Of a stretch of DNA of 40,313 nucleotides, positions 30,182 to 36,843 are shown in pieces; the first letter of the stretch is position 1, and every line of letters starts with the position of its first letter. Below the pieces are notes generated by a model that was given only the letters and a program-made list of their open reading frames with translations, had not been told where the DNA came from and searched no databases. A program made the translations under genes and the position numbers. Origin of the DNA: Phycisphaerae bacterium (lineage in GTDB: Bacteria > Planctomycetota > Phycisphaerae > Sedimentisphaerales > Anaerobacaceae); assembly GCA_030601745.1 (NCBI GenBank), contig JAUWBI010000025.1, positions 1 to 40,313 of the forward strand. Direction: 5' to 3'.

Positions 30182-30204
30182 GTGAGATACCAGTTGGGTA
30201 ATGT

Positions 30205-30945
30205 ATGCAACATAATTATCTAAAAGACAAGTTCGTCGTCATAGTGCTGCTTGGAGTTTCAGTGTTTCTGGGCATTATGATTTTGGTTAAAGTTAGGGGC
30301 TTTTTTGTGGCCTCGGCCTGGGCGGAGAACGTCGTCAAAAGGGCTGTTGCGCAAACTAAGCCGGATGCTAACGATGTGGAAGAGTATTTGGCCAAATCCA
30401 AAGCAATTGCTGATGAATTGAAGAAGAAAAATTTGTTTGCACCGCCTACGCCGAAGAAGCACCCTGTTAGCCAGGTATCAGGTATACTGGGCGATGAGGT
30501 GCTGATAAACGGCAAATGGTACAAAGTCGGCGACAAGGTGGGAGATGCGAAAATTGTGGCAATCGAACCCACACAGATCAAAATCGAATGGGAGGGCAAG
30601 GAAAAAGTCTTCGCCCCAATCAGTGCGGCGAGTGCTCCTGAGCCAAAGAAGGTTGTTGAAAAAGCCGTTGTGAAAGAAAAGACGGAGCAGAAAAAGGTAG
30701 CGGCGCCAACGGAGAAACCCGTGGAAGAGAGAGTCGCCGCCGCACCCGCAGAGGAGGACCCGCTCGCCTGGATGGGAGTGGAATTATCTCCAAAAGTAAG
30801 AAAAATGCTTTTGCAGCACTGGAATAAGGCATCGGATGAAGAAAAGGAGAAGATGAAAGAAGAGTGGAGCGAGATACCTGACGAGCAAAAACAACAGGCT
30901 ATTGATGCGATGGAACAAATGCCTGATTCGATTGGCATTGAGTAA
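30205..30945 (+). CDS. GspC-like protein, copy 1
   Basis: The 246-residue product has a membrane helix (KFVVIVLLGVSVFLGIMILV) and KNLFAPPTPKKHPVSQVSGI followed by GDEVLINGKWYKVGDKVGDA and KIVAIEPTQIKIEWEG: the homology-region (HR) domain of GspC/PilP, which contacts the secretin N0 domain. No PDZ domain follows. Instead there is a charged linker and a C-terminal helical stretch (LQHWNKASDEEKEKMKEEWS) like a diverged version of the module shared by downstream proteins. The next gene is a tandem copy. GspC connects the inner-membrane platform to GspD. Confidence 0.8.
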   Translation: MQHNYLKDKFVVIVLLGVSVFLGIMILVKVRGFFVASAWAENVVKRAVAQTKPDANDVEEYLAKSKAIADELKKKNLFAPPTPKKHPVSQVSGILGDEVLINGKWYKVGDKVGDAKIVAIEPTQIKIEWEGKEKVFAPISAASAPEPKKVVEKAVVKEKTEQKKVAAPTEKPVEERVAAAPAEEDPLAWMGVELSPKVRKMLLQHWNKASDEEKEKMKEEWSEIPDEQKQQAIDAMEQMPDSIGIE

Positions 30946-31004
30946 ATGTAGAGATAAAGTTGGGTTTAACGGCATTAACATTTGTGAGATGAGAAAGGGA
31001 GTTT

Positions 31005-31700
31005 ATGAAACTTAATAATTATCTAAAGGAAAAGAAAGAATCGGTCTCCATTGTGCTGCTCTGGTTTTCAGTGGTTTTAGGCGTTCTGATTTTAGTTAAG
31101 GTGGCAGGTTTTTTTGTGGCTTCAGCAAGCGCAAAGACCCTCGTGGAAAAGGCCTTTGCGCAAACTAAGCCGGATGCCAACGATATGGAGAAGTATTTTG
31201 CCAAATCCAAGGCAATTGCTGATGAATTGAAGAAGAAAAATTTGTTTGCACCGCCTACATCGAAGAAGCACCCTGTAAGCCAGGTATTGGGTATATTGGG
31301 CAGTGAAGCGCTAATAAACGGCAAATGGTATAAAGTAGGTGACAAGGTGGGAGATGCGAGAGTTGTGGCAATCGAACCCGCACAAGTCAGGATTGAATGG
31401 GACGGCAGGGAAAAAGTCTTTGCGCCGATGCAGGCGGTGGGTTCTTCGGGTCCAGGTGCAAAACCAGAGATGGCAAGCAAGAGAGAGGGAGGGCCGAGAG
31501 CAGGCGCCGCGATGGTTGTAGTTGGGCCCGATAGAAGGCAAGGGCCGGGCCGCTTCGGAGAGGAGGGATTTAGGGGGATGAGGGAAAGATGGCAGGGTAT
31601 GTCCGAGGAAGAAAGAAATGCGTTTAGAGAACGAATGCGTGAAAGATTTGGCGGCAGACGAGGCCCAGGCGGCGAAGGGGGACGAGGTGGCAGACGGTGA
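31005..31700 (+). CDS. GspC-like protein, copy 2, with RERW/SEEER module
   Basis: The 231-residue protein is strongly similar to copy 1 through residue ~145 (TKPDAND, KSKAIADELKKKNLFAPPT, ALINGKWYKVGDKVGDARVV), at both DNA and protein level, so the pair arose by tandem duplication. Its C-terminus differs: a Gly/Arg-rich linker and then MRERWQGMSEEERNAFRERM with RERFGGRRG, the helical module also found in the lipoprotein, GspD and the two downstream proteins. A GGGAG-type site precedes the ATG. It may bind the same secretin as copy 1, or pair with it. Confidence 0.8.
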   Translation: MKLNNYLKEKKESVSIVLLWFSVVLGVLILVKVAGFFVASASAKTLVEKAFAQTKPDANDMEKYFAKSKAIADELKKKNLFAPPTSKKHPVSQVLGILGSEALINGKWYKVGDKVGDARVVAIEPAQVRIEWDGREKVFAPMQAVGSSGPGAKPEMASKREGGPRAGAAMVVVGPDRRQGPGRFGEEGFRGMRERWQGMSEEERNAFRERMRERFGGRRGPGGEGGRGGRR

Positions 31701-31719
31701 TAAAACGATTGAATTTGAA

Positions 31720-31799
31720 AAGCGTGAAGCGTGAATCGTGAAGTGTGAAGCGTGAAGCAAAATACGAGATACGCTTCACGAGATACGAGATACGAATTG
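31720..31799. repeat. GTGAAGC/ATACGAGA word repeat with inverted parts
   Basis: Repeated GCGTGAA and GTGAAGC heptamers are followed by ATACGAGATACGCTTCACGA and another GATACGAGATACGAA. GCGTGAAGC and GCTTCACG can pair. It fills the whole gap between gspC copy 2 and the lipoprotein gene. Confidence 0.8.
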
Positions 31800-31815
31800 A
31801 AGTGAGGTAAATAAA

Positions 31816-32253
31816 ATGAAACAGTCAAAAACAGTAATACCAGTAATAGTTGCTGTTGTGGTGCTTCTCACTGCTTTGGGGCTCATTTCTTGCAGCAAGA
31901 AAAGCGGGCCTGCTGAGTCCGAGAAAACCAGCCAGAAGCCGGGTGACGCAAATGAGCTTGAAAGAGAACGTGCCAGGATGGCCCAAACTCGGACCGAGAG
32001 AAGACCAACGCTTGGCGATAGAGACGAGGAGAGGCTTCGCAATCTATCTCCGGAAGAAAGAGACAGATTAAAAGACCAAAGGGAGAATATACAGCAAAGA
32101 TGGGAGAATATGTCCGAGGAGGAAAAGGAAGAGTTTAGAGCTAAAATGCGTGAAATAAAACAGAGGGGGGAGAATATGACTGAGGAAGAAAGAGAAAAAT
32201 TTATGGCCGAACTGCGTGAAAAACTTAACGCCGGACGGCAAGGAAATGATTAA
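31816..32253 (+). CDS. Small lipoprotein with two SEEER-type modules, candidate pilotin
   Basis: The 145-residue product has a lipoprotein signal (VVLLTALGLISC, Cys at residue 26, lipobox LISC) and then a charged helical domain: QQRWENMSEEEKEEFRAKMR and RGENMTEEEREKFMAELREK, two copies of the module shared with neighbours. Its leader, ribosome site and first codons (GAGGTAAATAAAATGAAAC then GTCA) are near-identical to those of gspD 450 bases downstream, and both contain KPGDANE. Position just before gspD makes a pilotin-like outer-membrane role plausible, but there is no similarity to known pilotins. Confidence 0.75.
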   Translation: MKQSKTVIPVIVAVVVLLTALGLISCSKKSGPAESEKTSQKPGDANELERERARMAQTRTERRPTLGDRDEERLRNLSPEERDRLKDQRENIQQRWENMSEEEKEEFRAKMREIKQRGENMTEEEREKFMAELREKLNAGRQGND

Positions 32254-32268
32254 AGCGAGGCAAATAAA

Positions 32269-35200
32269 ATGAAACGGTCAAGATTAATAATGTCGGTAAC
32301 AATTGTTGTGGTGGTCCTTGTTATTGGTGGGGCCGGTTCTTATATCTCATGGGCCAAGCTGGCAAGAGGGACTAACGAAACCAAGGCAGGCACTGAGCCC
32401 AACAAACCCGACGAGGTCCAAAAACCAGGTGACGCAAATGAGCCTGAGAAAGCCGCCGAAGCCGAAAAAGCGGGTGACGCAAATGACGTTGAAAGAGAAC
32501 GGCCCGAGAGAGGGCCAATGCCCGGACGGGAAGGCAGGAGGGGCAGGCCCCGTATGTCTGCTGAAGAAAGAGCCAGTATGAGGGAAAGATGGGAGAATGC
32601 ATCTGAGGAAGAGAGGGAACAGATGAGAGCCCAAATGCGTGAAAGATTTGGTGGCGAACGGAGACCCGGCGGTGAACGGAGACCTGGCGGCAGACTGCGA
32701 GTAATAGATGCAAACGACCCGAATGCTCCGAGTGACCCGAATGCTCCGGGTGACCCGAATGCTCCGGGTGAGCCGAACGAGCCAAGTGAACCGATTGACC
32801 CGAACAATATCCTGGAAGCTTTAAATCTTAAAGACGTTGCAATGAAGGACATTATTAAGAAACTCGCAGAGTGGACCGGCAAGGTGATTATTCCGGCCGA
32901 TGATGCAATGAAAGTGAAAATAACCATATACTCAGCGAAGAAGCTGCCGAGACGTCAGGCCCTTTCGATGATTTACACTGCCTTGCGTGCAAAAGACATT
33001 GTTGCCGAACACACCGACAACGTGATTGAGCTAAAGCCTATTAAAGATGTAAAAACTGGCCCGGTTCCCACGGTATCGGCTGGCCAGGCTCTTGCCATGA
33101 TTGAAAATAAAAAGCAGGTGGTTCAGACGTTCTTTAAGCTTGAAAATTACAGCCCTTCTCAGATGGGTCAGGTTGTTCAGCCCTTGATTGGCGAGCACGG
33201 CTATGTCAGCGCTGATGAAACCACCGGTCAGCTTTTGGTGATTGATACGGTCGAGAATCTGATGCGCCTTGAGCGGATTATCGCGGTGTTTGATGTGCCC
33301 GAAGCTGGGCAGACCATACAGAGGGTTTTCGAAATTCAATATGGTGACCCTGCAGAAATTGTTCAGTTGTTAAGGATACTGTTGGGTGGTGAGGCCGGCA
33401 GCAGGAGTAGGGGGCCAAGCCGAGGTGGCAGGCCTTCTTCGTCAAGGCCTGGTCCTCCGGGCAGCAGCTCATCTCGAAGCGGAACGTCCGGCGCGGCAAC
33501 GTCGGTTGTGATTGGGCCCAGCCAGATGCCGGTCATTCTTATCCCGGAGCAGAATCGCAGATGGATTATTGCAAGGGCATCGCCCGAAGATATGAAGCTA
33601 ATTGACGAGTGGATTACCAAGCTTGACAGAGAAGAACCAATCAAAAAAGACTACGAAACAATTCCAATCACCTATGCCGATGTCAGCGAAGTGGCGAGCC
33701 GCCTGAACGATGCGCTGCAGCAGATGCCGGGGCAAGAATTGAAGGCGAGCGTTCTTGTTCAGCCGTTGACCCAGGCAAGACAGATTATGGTCTTCGGCAG
33801 AAAAGATAGGCGCGAGATGGTCAAGAAACTTATCCAGGAGATAGATATTCCTCCGGGCGAGCTTGAAACAAAAGTTTTCAAATTGAAGCACGCCGACCCT
33901 GAGCAGATTAAGGAAAACATAGATAGTCTATACGGTGAAACGGACGCAACCGGAAGGTATGATTACTACTACTATAGATACGGGCGCACACAGCGCAGTC
34001 CCTCCGAGATAGTAAAAGTGATAGCATTTCCGACGATGCAGCAAGTAACGGTGATTGCTTCGCCGCTGAATATGAGAAAAATTGAAAAACAGATAGAAGA
34101 ATGGGACGTTCCACTCGATGTAGAGAAGGTCAAACCGTTAATAATTACATTGCGTAATTCCGACCCTGTGCAACTGGCTAACCTGCTGACGAGACTTTTT
34201 AGCGAAGAAGGTGGCAGAGGCCTGTCGATTTACGATATATTCTTTGGCAGGGGGAGAGAGGAAAAGGCAAAAATTGTCGGGCCGCTCTATGGCCAGTTGA
34301 CATTTGAACCTGTGCCGGACACCAAAAAGATAATCGTAATAAGCAAAATGCCCGAGGCATACAAGGTTATTGAGGAATTGGTACGCGAGCTTGACAAACA
34401 GGAAATGGCCGAAATACCAAAAGTCATAACGCTCAAGTACGCAGACCCGGAAGACCTCAGTGAGCGCCTCAATGCAATGTTCAACGAGCCGGGGACCGTC
34501 GCCACGTTTCGGCGTAGTGCACAGGGGCTCAGCGAATACTCAATGGAAGCAGAAGACGGCGGCGGTGGCAGCAGCTCCGACAGAGAGACCACCTCCGCAG
34601 ACGAATATAAGCCCTGGTGGACCACGGGACGCCCCAGCATAGATGAGATGCCGATAAGCAACGTCATAGGCAGGATTCGTTTTGTTCCCGACCCTCACAC
34701 CAAGTCCATCCTCGTTCTTTCTCCTCCGGAGTTTTTGGAACGTATAGAAGAATTGATTAGAGAGCTCGACAAACCCGGCAAGCAGGTGATGATAAAGGCA
34801 ATAATTGTACAAGTTGACCACAGCACTATGACTTCTCTGGGCCTGCAGCTCACATCGGACAAATCCAAGTGGGGTACTTTGGACAACGAAAACGCAATCC
34901 GTGCCCTCGGTGACCTCGGCCTTAGCGAAACCTTCGGCTCGGTAACACTTAATGCAGAAGTACATGTTGAGGCCTTGGTTAACTTCTTAGTCAAGGAACT
35001 TGACGCAAAGATTCTCAACCAGCAGACACTCTGGACGAAAGACAATGAAGAAGCGGAGTTCTTCAAGGGTCAGAGAGTTGCATTCCAGACGGAGTTGTCA
35101 ATTTCAGAGGTAGGCGGCAGAGCCACCGCTCAATATGAATACGAGAAAGTAGGTATGACGCTGCGTGCCAGGCCCAGTATCACTCCCGAAAAGAACGTGG

Positions 35201-35598
35201 ATATGATTATAAATGTGATTCTATCACAGCTTACCCCGGAGAAAATAAATGACCAAAGGGTAAGAACCGAGATGGACACGACAACCAATATGATAGTGCA
35301 GGACGGCCAGACAGTTATGCTCGGCGGCATTCTTTTCCAGGAAGAGAGCACAATTGAACGAAAGCTTCCGCTGATAGGTGATGTGCCTCTGGTCGGCAGC
35401 CTCTTCCGCCATACCGAAACTATACAAGCCAACAGTGAGATGATTATATTTATTACACCCTACGTAATAGATGAACCCGGGAATATGCTTCCTGAAACAA
35501 TAGAGGAACTCGAAAAATCAAAAGAAAAGCTGGAAAGCGTCTTAGAACAATTACAGGCCACTTTAGGAACTAATGAGGAGGAGCCGGAAACGCAATAA
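32269..35598 (+). CDS. gspD: Type II secretion outer-membrane secretin GspD, oversized
   Basis: The 1109-residue protein has a signal segment (IMSVTIVVVVLVIGGAGSYI), a charged linker with a RERWENASEEEREQMRAQM module (~102-122) and DPNAP-type tandem repeats. The N0 domain (LKDVAMKDIIKKLAEWTGKV) follows, then several N1-type ring domains (FKLENYSPSQMGQVVQPLIG; VFEIQYGDPAEIVQLLRILL; FKLKHADPEQIKENIDSLYG; ITLRNSDPVQLANLLTRLFS; ITLKYADPEDLSERLNAMFN) and the secretin barrel (QDGQTVMLGGILFQEE, LPLIGDVPLVGSLFRH, EMIIFITPYVI). It forms the outer-membrane channel. With about five N1-like domains it is far longer than the usual ~650 residues, implying a taller periplasmic vestibule. Confidence 0.95.
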   Translation: MKRSRLIMSVTIVVVVLVIGGAGSYISWAKLARGTNETKAGTEPNKPDEVQKPGDANEPEKAAEAEKAGDANDVERERPERGPMPGREGRRGRPRMSAEERASMRERWENASEEEREQMRAQMRERFGGERRPGGERRPGGRLRVIDANDPNAPSDPNAPGDPNAPGEPNEPSEPIDPNNILEALNLKDVAMKDIIKKLAEWTGKVIIPADDAMKVKITIYSAKKLPRRQALSMIYTALRAKDIVAEHTDNVIELKPIKDVKTGPVPTVSAGQALAMIENKKQVVQTFFKLENYSPSQMGQVVQPLIGEHGYVSADETTGQLLVIDTVENLMRLERIIAVFDVPEAGQTIQRVFEIQYGDPAEIVQLLRILLGGEAGSRSRGPSRGGRPSSSRPGPPGSSSSRSGTSGAATSVVIGPSQMPVILIPEQNRRWIIARASPEDMKLIDEWITKLDREEPIKKDYETIPITYADVSEVASRLNDALQQMPGQELKASVLVQPLTQARQIMVFGRKDRREMVKKLIQEIDIPPGELETKVFKLKHADPEQIKENIDSLYGETDATGRYDYYYYRYGRTQRSPSEIVKVIAFPTMQQVTVIASPLNMRKIEKQIEEWDVPLDVEKVKPLIITLRNSDPVQLANLLTRLFSEEGGRGLSIYDIFFGRGREEKAKIVGPLYGQLTFEPVPDTKKIIVISKMPEAYKVIEELVRELDKQEMAEIPKVITLKYADPEDLSERLNAMFNEPGTVATFRRSAQGLSEYSMEAEDGGGGSSSDRETTSADEYKPWWTTGRPSIDEMPISNVIGRIRFVPDPHTKSILVLSPPEFLERIEELIRELDKPGKQVMIKAIIVQVDHSTMTSLGLQLTSDKSKWGTLDNENAIRALGDLGLSETFGSVTLNAEVHVEALVNFLVKELDAKILNQQTLWTKDNEEAEFFKGQRVAFQTELSISEVGGRATAQYEYEKVGMTLRARPSITPEKNVDMIINVILSQLTPEKINDQRVRTEMDTTTNMIVQDGQTVMLGGILFQEESTIERKLPLIGDVPLVGSLFRHTETIQANSEMIIFITPYVIDEPGNMLPETIEELEKSKEKLESVLEQLQATLGTNEEEPETQ
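32716..32787 (+). repeat. 18-bp tandem repeat encoding DPNAPG in gspD
   Basis: GACCCGAATGCTCCGGGT occurs three times (first copy with one change) at 32716-32769, with a degenerate fourth unit to 32787. It encodes a Pro/Asn/Asp-rich flexible linker between the SEEER module and the N0 domain. Confidence 0.9.
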
Positions 35599-35823
35599 AG
35601 CGCGTTGGAGGACTCTGCGGTGATTGTCAAACTTATTTGAGATTGCTGCAATAAAAAGCTGTGTATTTGCGTCCTTATCTAATAGTTGTCAGTAGTCGTG
35701 TAATCAAACGCTCACCCCCGCTGCTTCGCTTTTGCGAAGCAAAACGGCAGGGGCTCGGAATCCGGCACTTTTGCCGGATTAGTCGAATTGTAACTTTATT
35801 AACTTATTTTGGAGGACAGTATT
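35599..35823. other. Gap between gspD and the first duplicated exported gene
   Basis: Contains two clear hairpins: GCTTCGC-TTTT-GCGAAGC (near 35732) and AATCCGGCA-CTTT-TGCCGGATT (35759-35780). Parts of it (TTTGCGTCCTTA near 35667, and AACTTATTTTGGAGGACAGT at 35801) recur upstream of the second copy at 36740-36840. No gene is seen; the hairpins lack T-runs. Confidence 0.55.
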
Positions 35824-36522
35824 ATGAAGAGGTACCTAATTTTAATTGGGGCCGTTCTGGTCGTTCTGGCGCTGGCGTGGTCTGCATTTGGGCAGCGCGA
35901 GGGCAGAGAAGGCAGACGTCCCGCCGAAGGCCGTGAAGCCAGGGGGAGGGCCGGTGCTCTCTCTGCCGAAGAAAGAACCAGCATGAGAGAAAGATGGCAA
36001 AATATGTCCGAGGAGGAAAGGGAAAAGTTCAGGGCCCAAATGCGTGAAAGATTCGGCTCGGGACGTCGAGGGTTAGGGCGTGAAGACCAGCTCAAAGCCA
36101 TCAAAGCGATTGAAGCGCAACTTGCAAAACTGAAAGCAGGCATAGAAGCCACAGGACCTGAAGCCCGGAGACGAGGGCAAGACCTCTCTGATGAAGAAAG
36201 AGCCAAATTAAGAGAAAGGTTTACGAAGGCCCGCGAAGAACGACAGAAAGCGATTAAAGCGATTATAGCACAAATTGCGGGACTACAAGGTCAAAGGCGG
36301 CCAACAGCAGAAGGTGAAGAATTCATCTTAATAAACACCGGCGAGCTGAAGGAGATTCAAAAACTGGCGGTGAAAGAGAAAGCCAAGGAAACGGCCCAGC
36401 GTCTCGAAAGACTTGGTAGAGGCCGGATGGGATTTAGAGGCAGACCGGCGGGACCGAGGGCAACCACGCCAGGGACTACAGACCGTCCGCGGCGTCCAGC
36501 CAGAGAGGAAAGGGAACGTTAA
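35824..36522 (+). CDS. Exported charged helical protein with SEEER module, truncated duplicate
   Basis: The 232-residue product has a signal peptide (MKRYLILIGAVLVVLALAWS, AFG end) and TSMRERWQNMSEEEREKFRA with QMRERFGSG, then a second charged stretch (LSDEERAKLRERFTKAREER). FILINTGELKEIQKLAVKEK follows. It matches the first ~210 residues of the gene at 36844 very closely but stops before the redoxin domain; remains of that domain follow in another frame. GGAGG nine bases before the ATG supports 35824. It is a secreted or periplasmic protein of unknown role, possibly still functional as the helical half alone. Confidence 0.7.
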   Translation: MKRYLILIGAVLVVLALAWSAFGQREGREGRRPAEGREARGRAGALSAEERTSMRERWQNMSEEEREKFRAQMRERFGSGRRGLGREDQLKAIKAIEAQLAKLKAGIEATGPEARRRGQDLSDEERAKLRERFTKAREERQKAIKAIIAQIAGLQGQRRPTAEGEEFILINTGELKEIQKLAVKEKAKETAQRLERLGRGRMGFRGRPAGPRATTPGTTDRPRRPAREERER

Positions 36523-36576
36523 AGACCGGGGCAGGGAAGCACCAGAGTTTACACTAAACAGCTTTGACGGCAGGGT
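36523..36576 (+). pseudogene. Residual redoxin-domain start after the truncated copy
   Basis: Directly beyond the stop, the sequence GCACCAGAGTTTACACTAAA encodes APEFTLNSFDG in a frame different from that of the preceding gene, matching APEFTLNTFDG of the intact copy at 37488-37520. Similarity ends near GACGGCAGG, so the first copy lost the redoxin domain by a frameshift plus deletion or replacement. Confidence 0.7.
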
Positions 36577-36843
36577 AGATTGTAGCAGCGAAAGTGAAGT
36601 TATGTTAGGCGGCCTGCTCCGGTACCTATCGGAGCAGGTTCGCTTGTGCACCGGGGAGGCTCAATGTATAGAAGCGCAGGGCAAGTTTGCCCCGCTTTTC
36701 AGCGTTGGCCGGCCAAGAAAACTCTCTCCGGTTTTTTGGTTTGCGTCCTTACCTGGTAGATGTTAGTAAGTATGTGTTCAAGCGGTCAGGGTGTCAATTT
36801 CAGTTCAACTGTAACTTTTTAACTTATTTTGGAGGACAGTATT
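36577..36843. other. Gap between the duplicated genes, with hairpins
   Basis: Holds a nine-pair hairpin CCTGCTCCG/CGGAGCAGG (near 36612-36637), a GGGCAA/TTGCCC hairpin (near 36679), and from about 36740 a copy of the leader region of the first gene, with AACTTATTTTGGAGGACAGT at 36821. No independent gene is supported. Confidence 0.55.

Noticed and set aside
30216..30938. Minus-strand ORF of 240 codons opposite the first gspC-like gene
   Set aside because: Ser/Phe-rich composition and exact overlap with the real gene indicate a shadow.
31019..31828. Long minus-strand ORF of 269 codons opposite the second gspC-like gene
   Set aside because: Low-complexity Pro/Ser-rich product; the plus strand carries the conserved HR domain, so this is the opposite-strand shadow.
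36413..36766. 117-codon ORF spanning the end of the truncated exported gene
   Set aside because: Its only recognisable part is the 11-residue redoxin remnant; the rest is out-of-frame gene and intergenic sequence.
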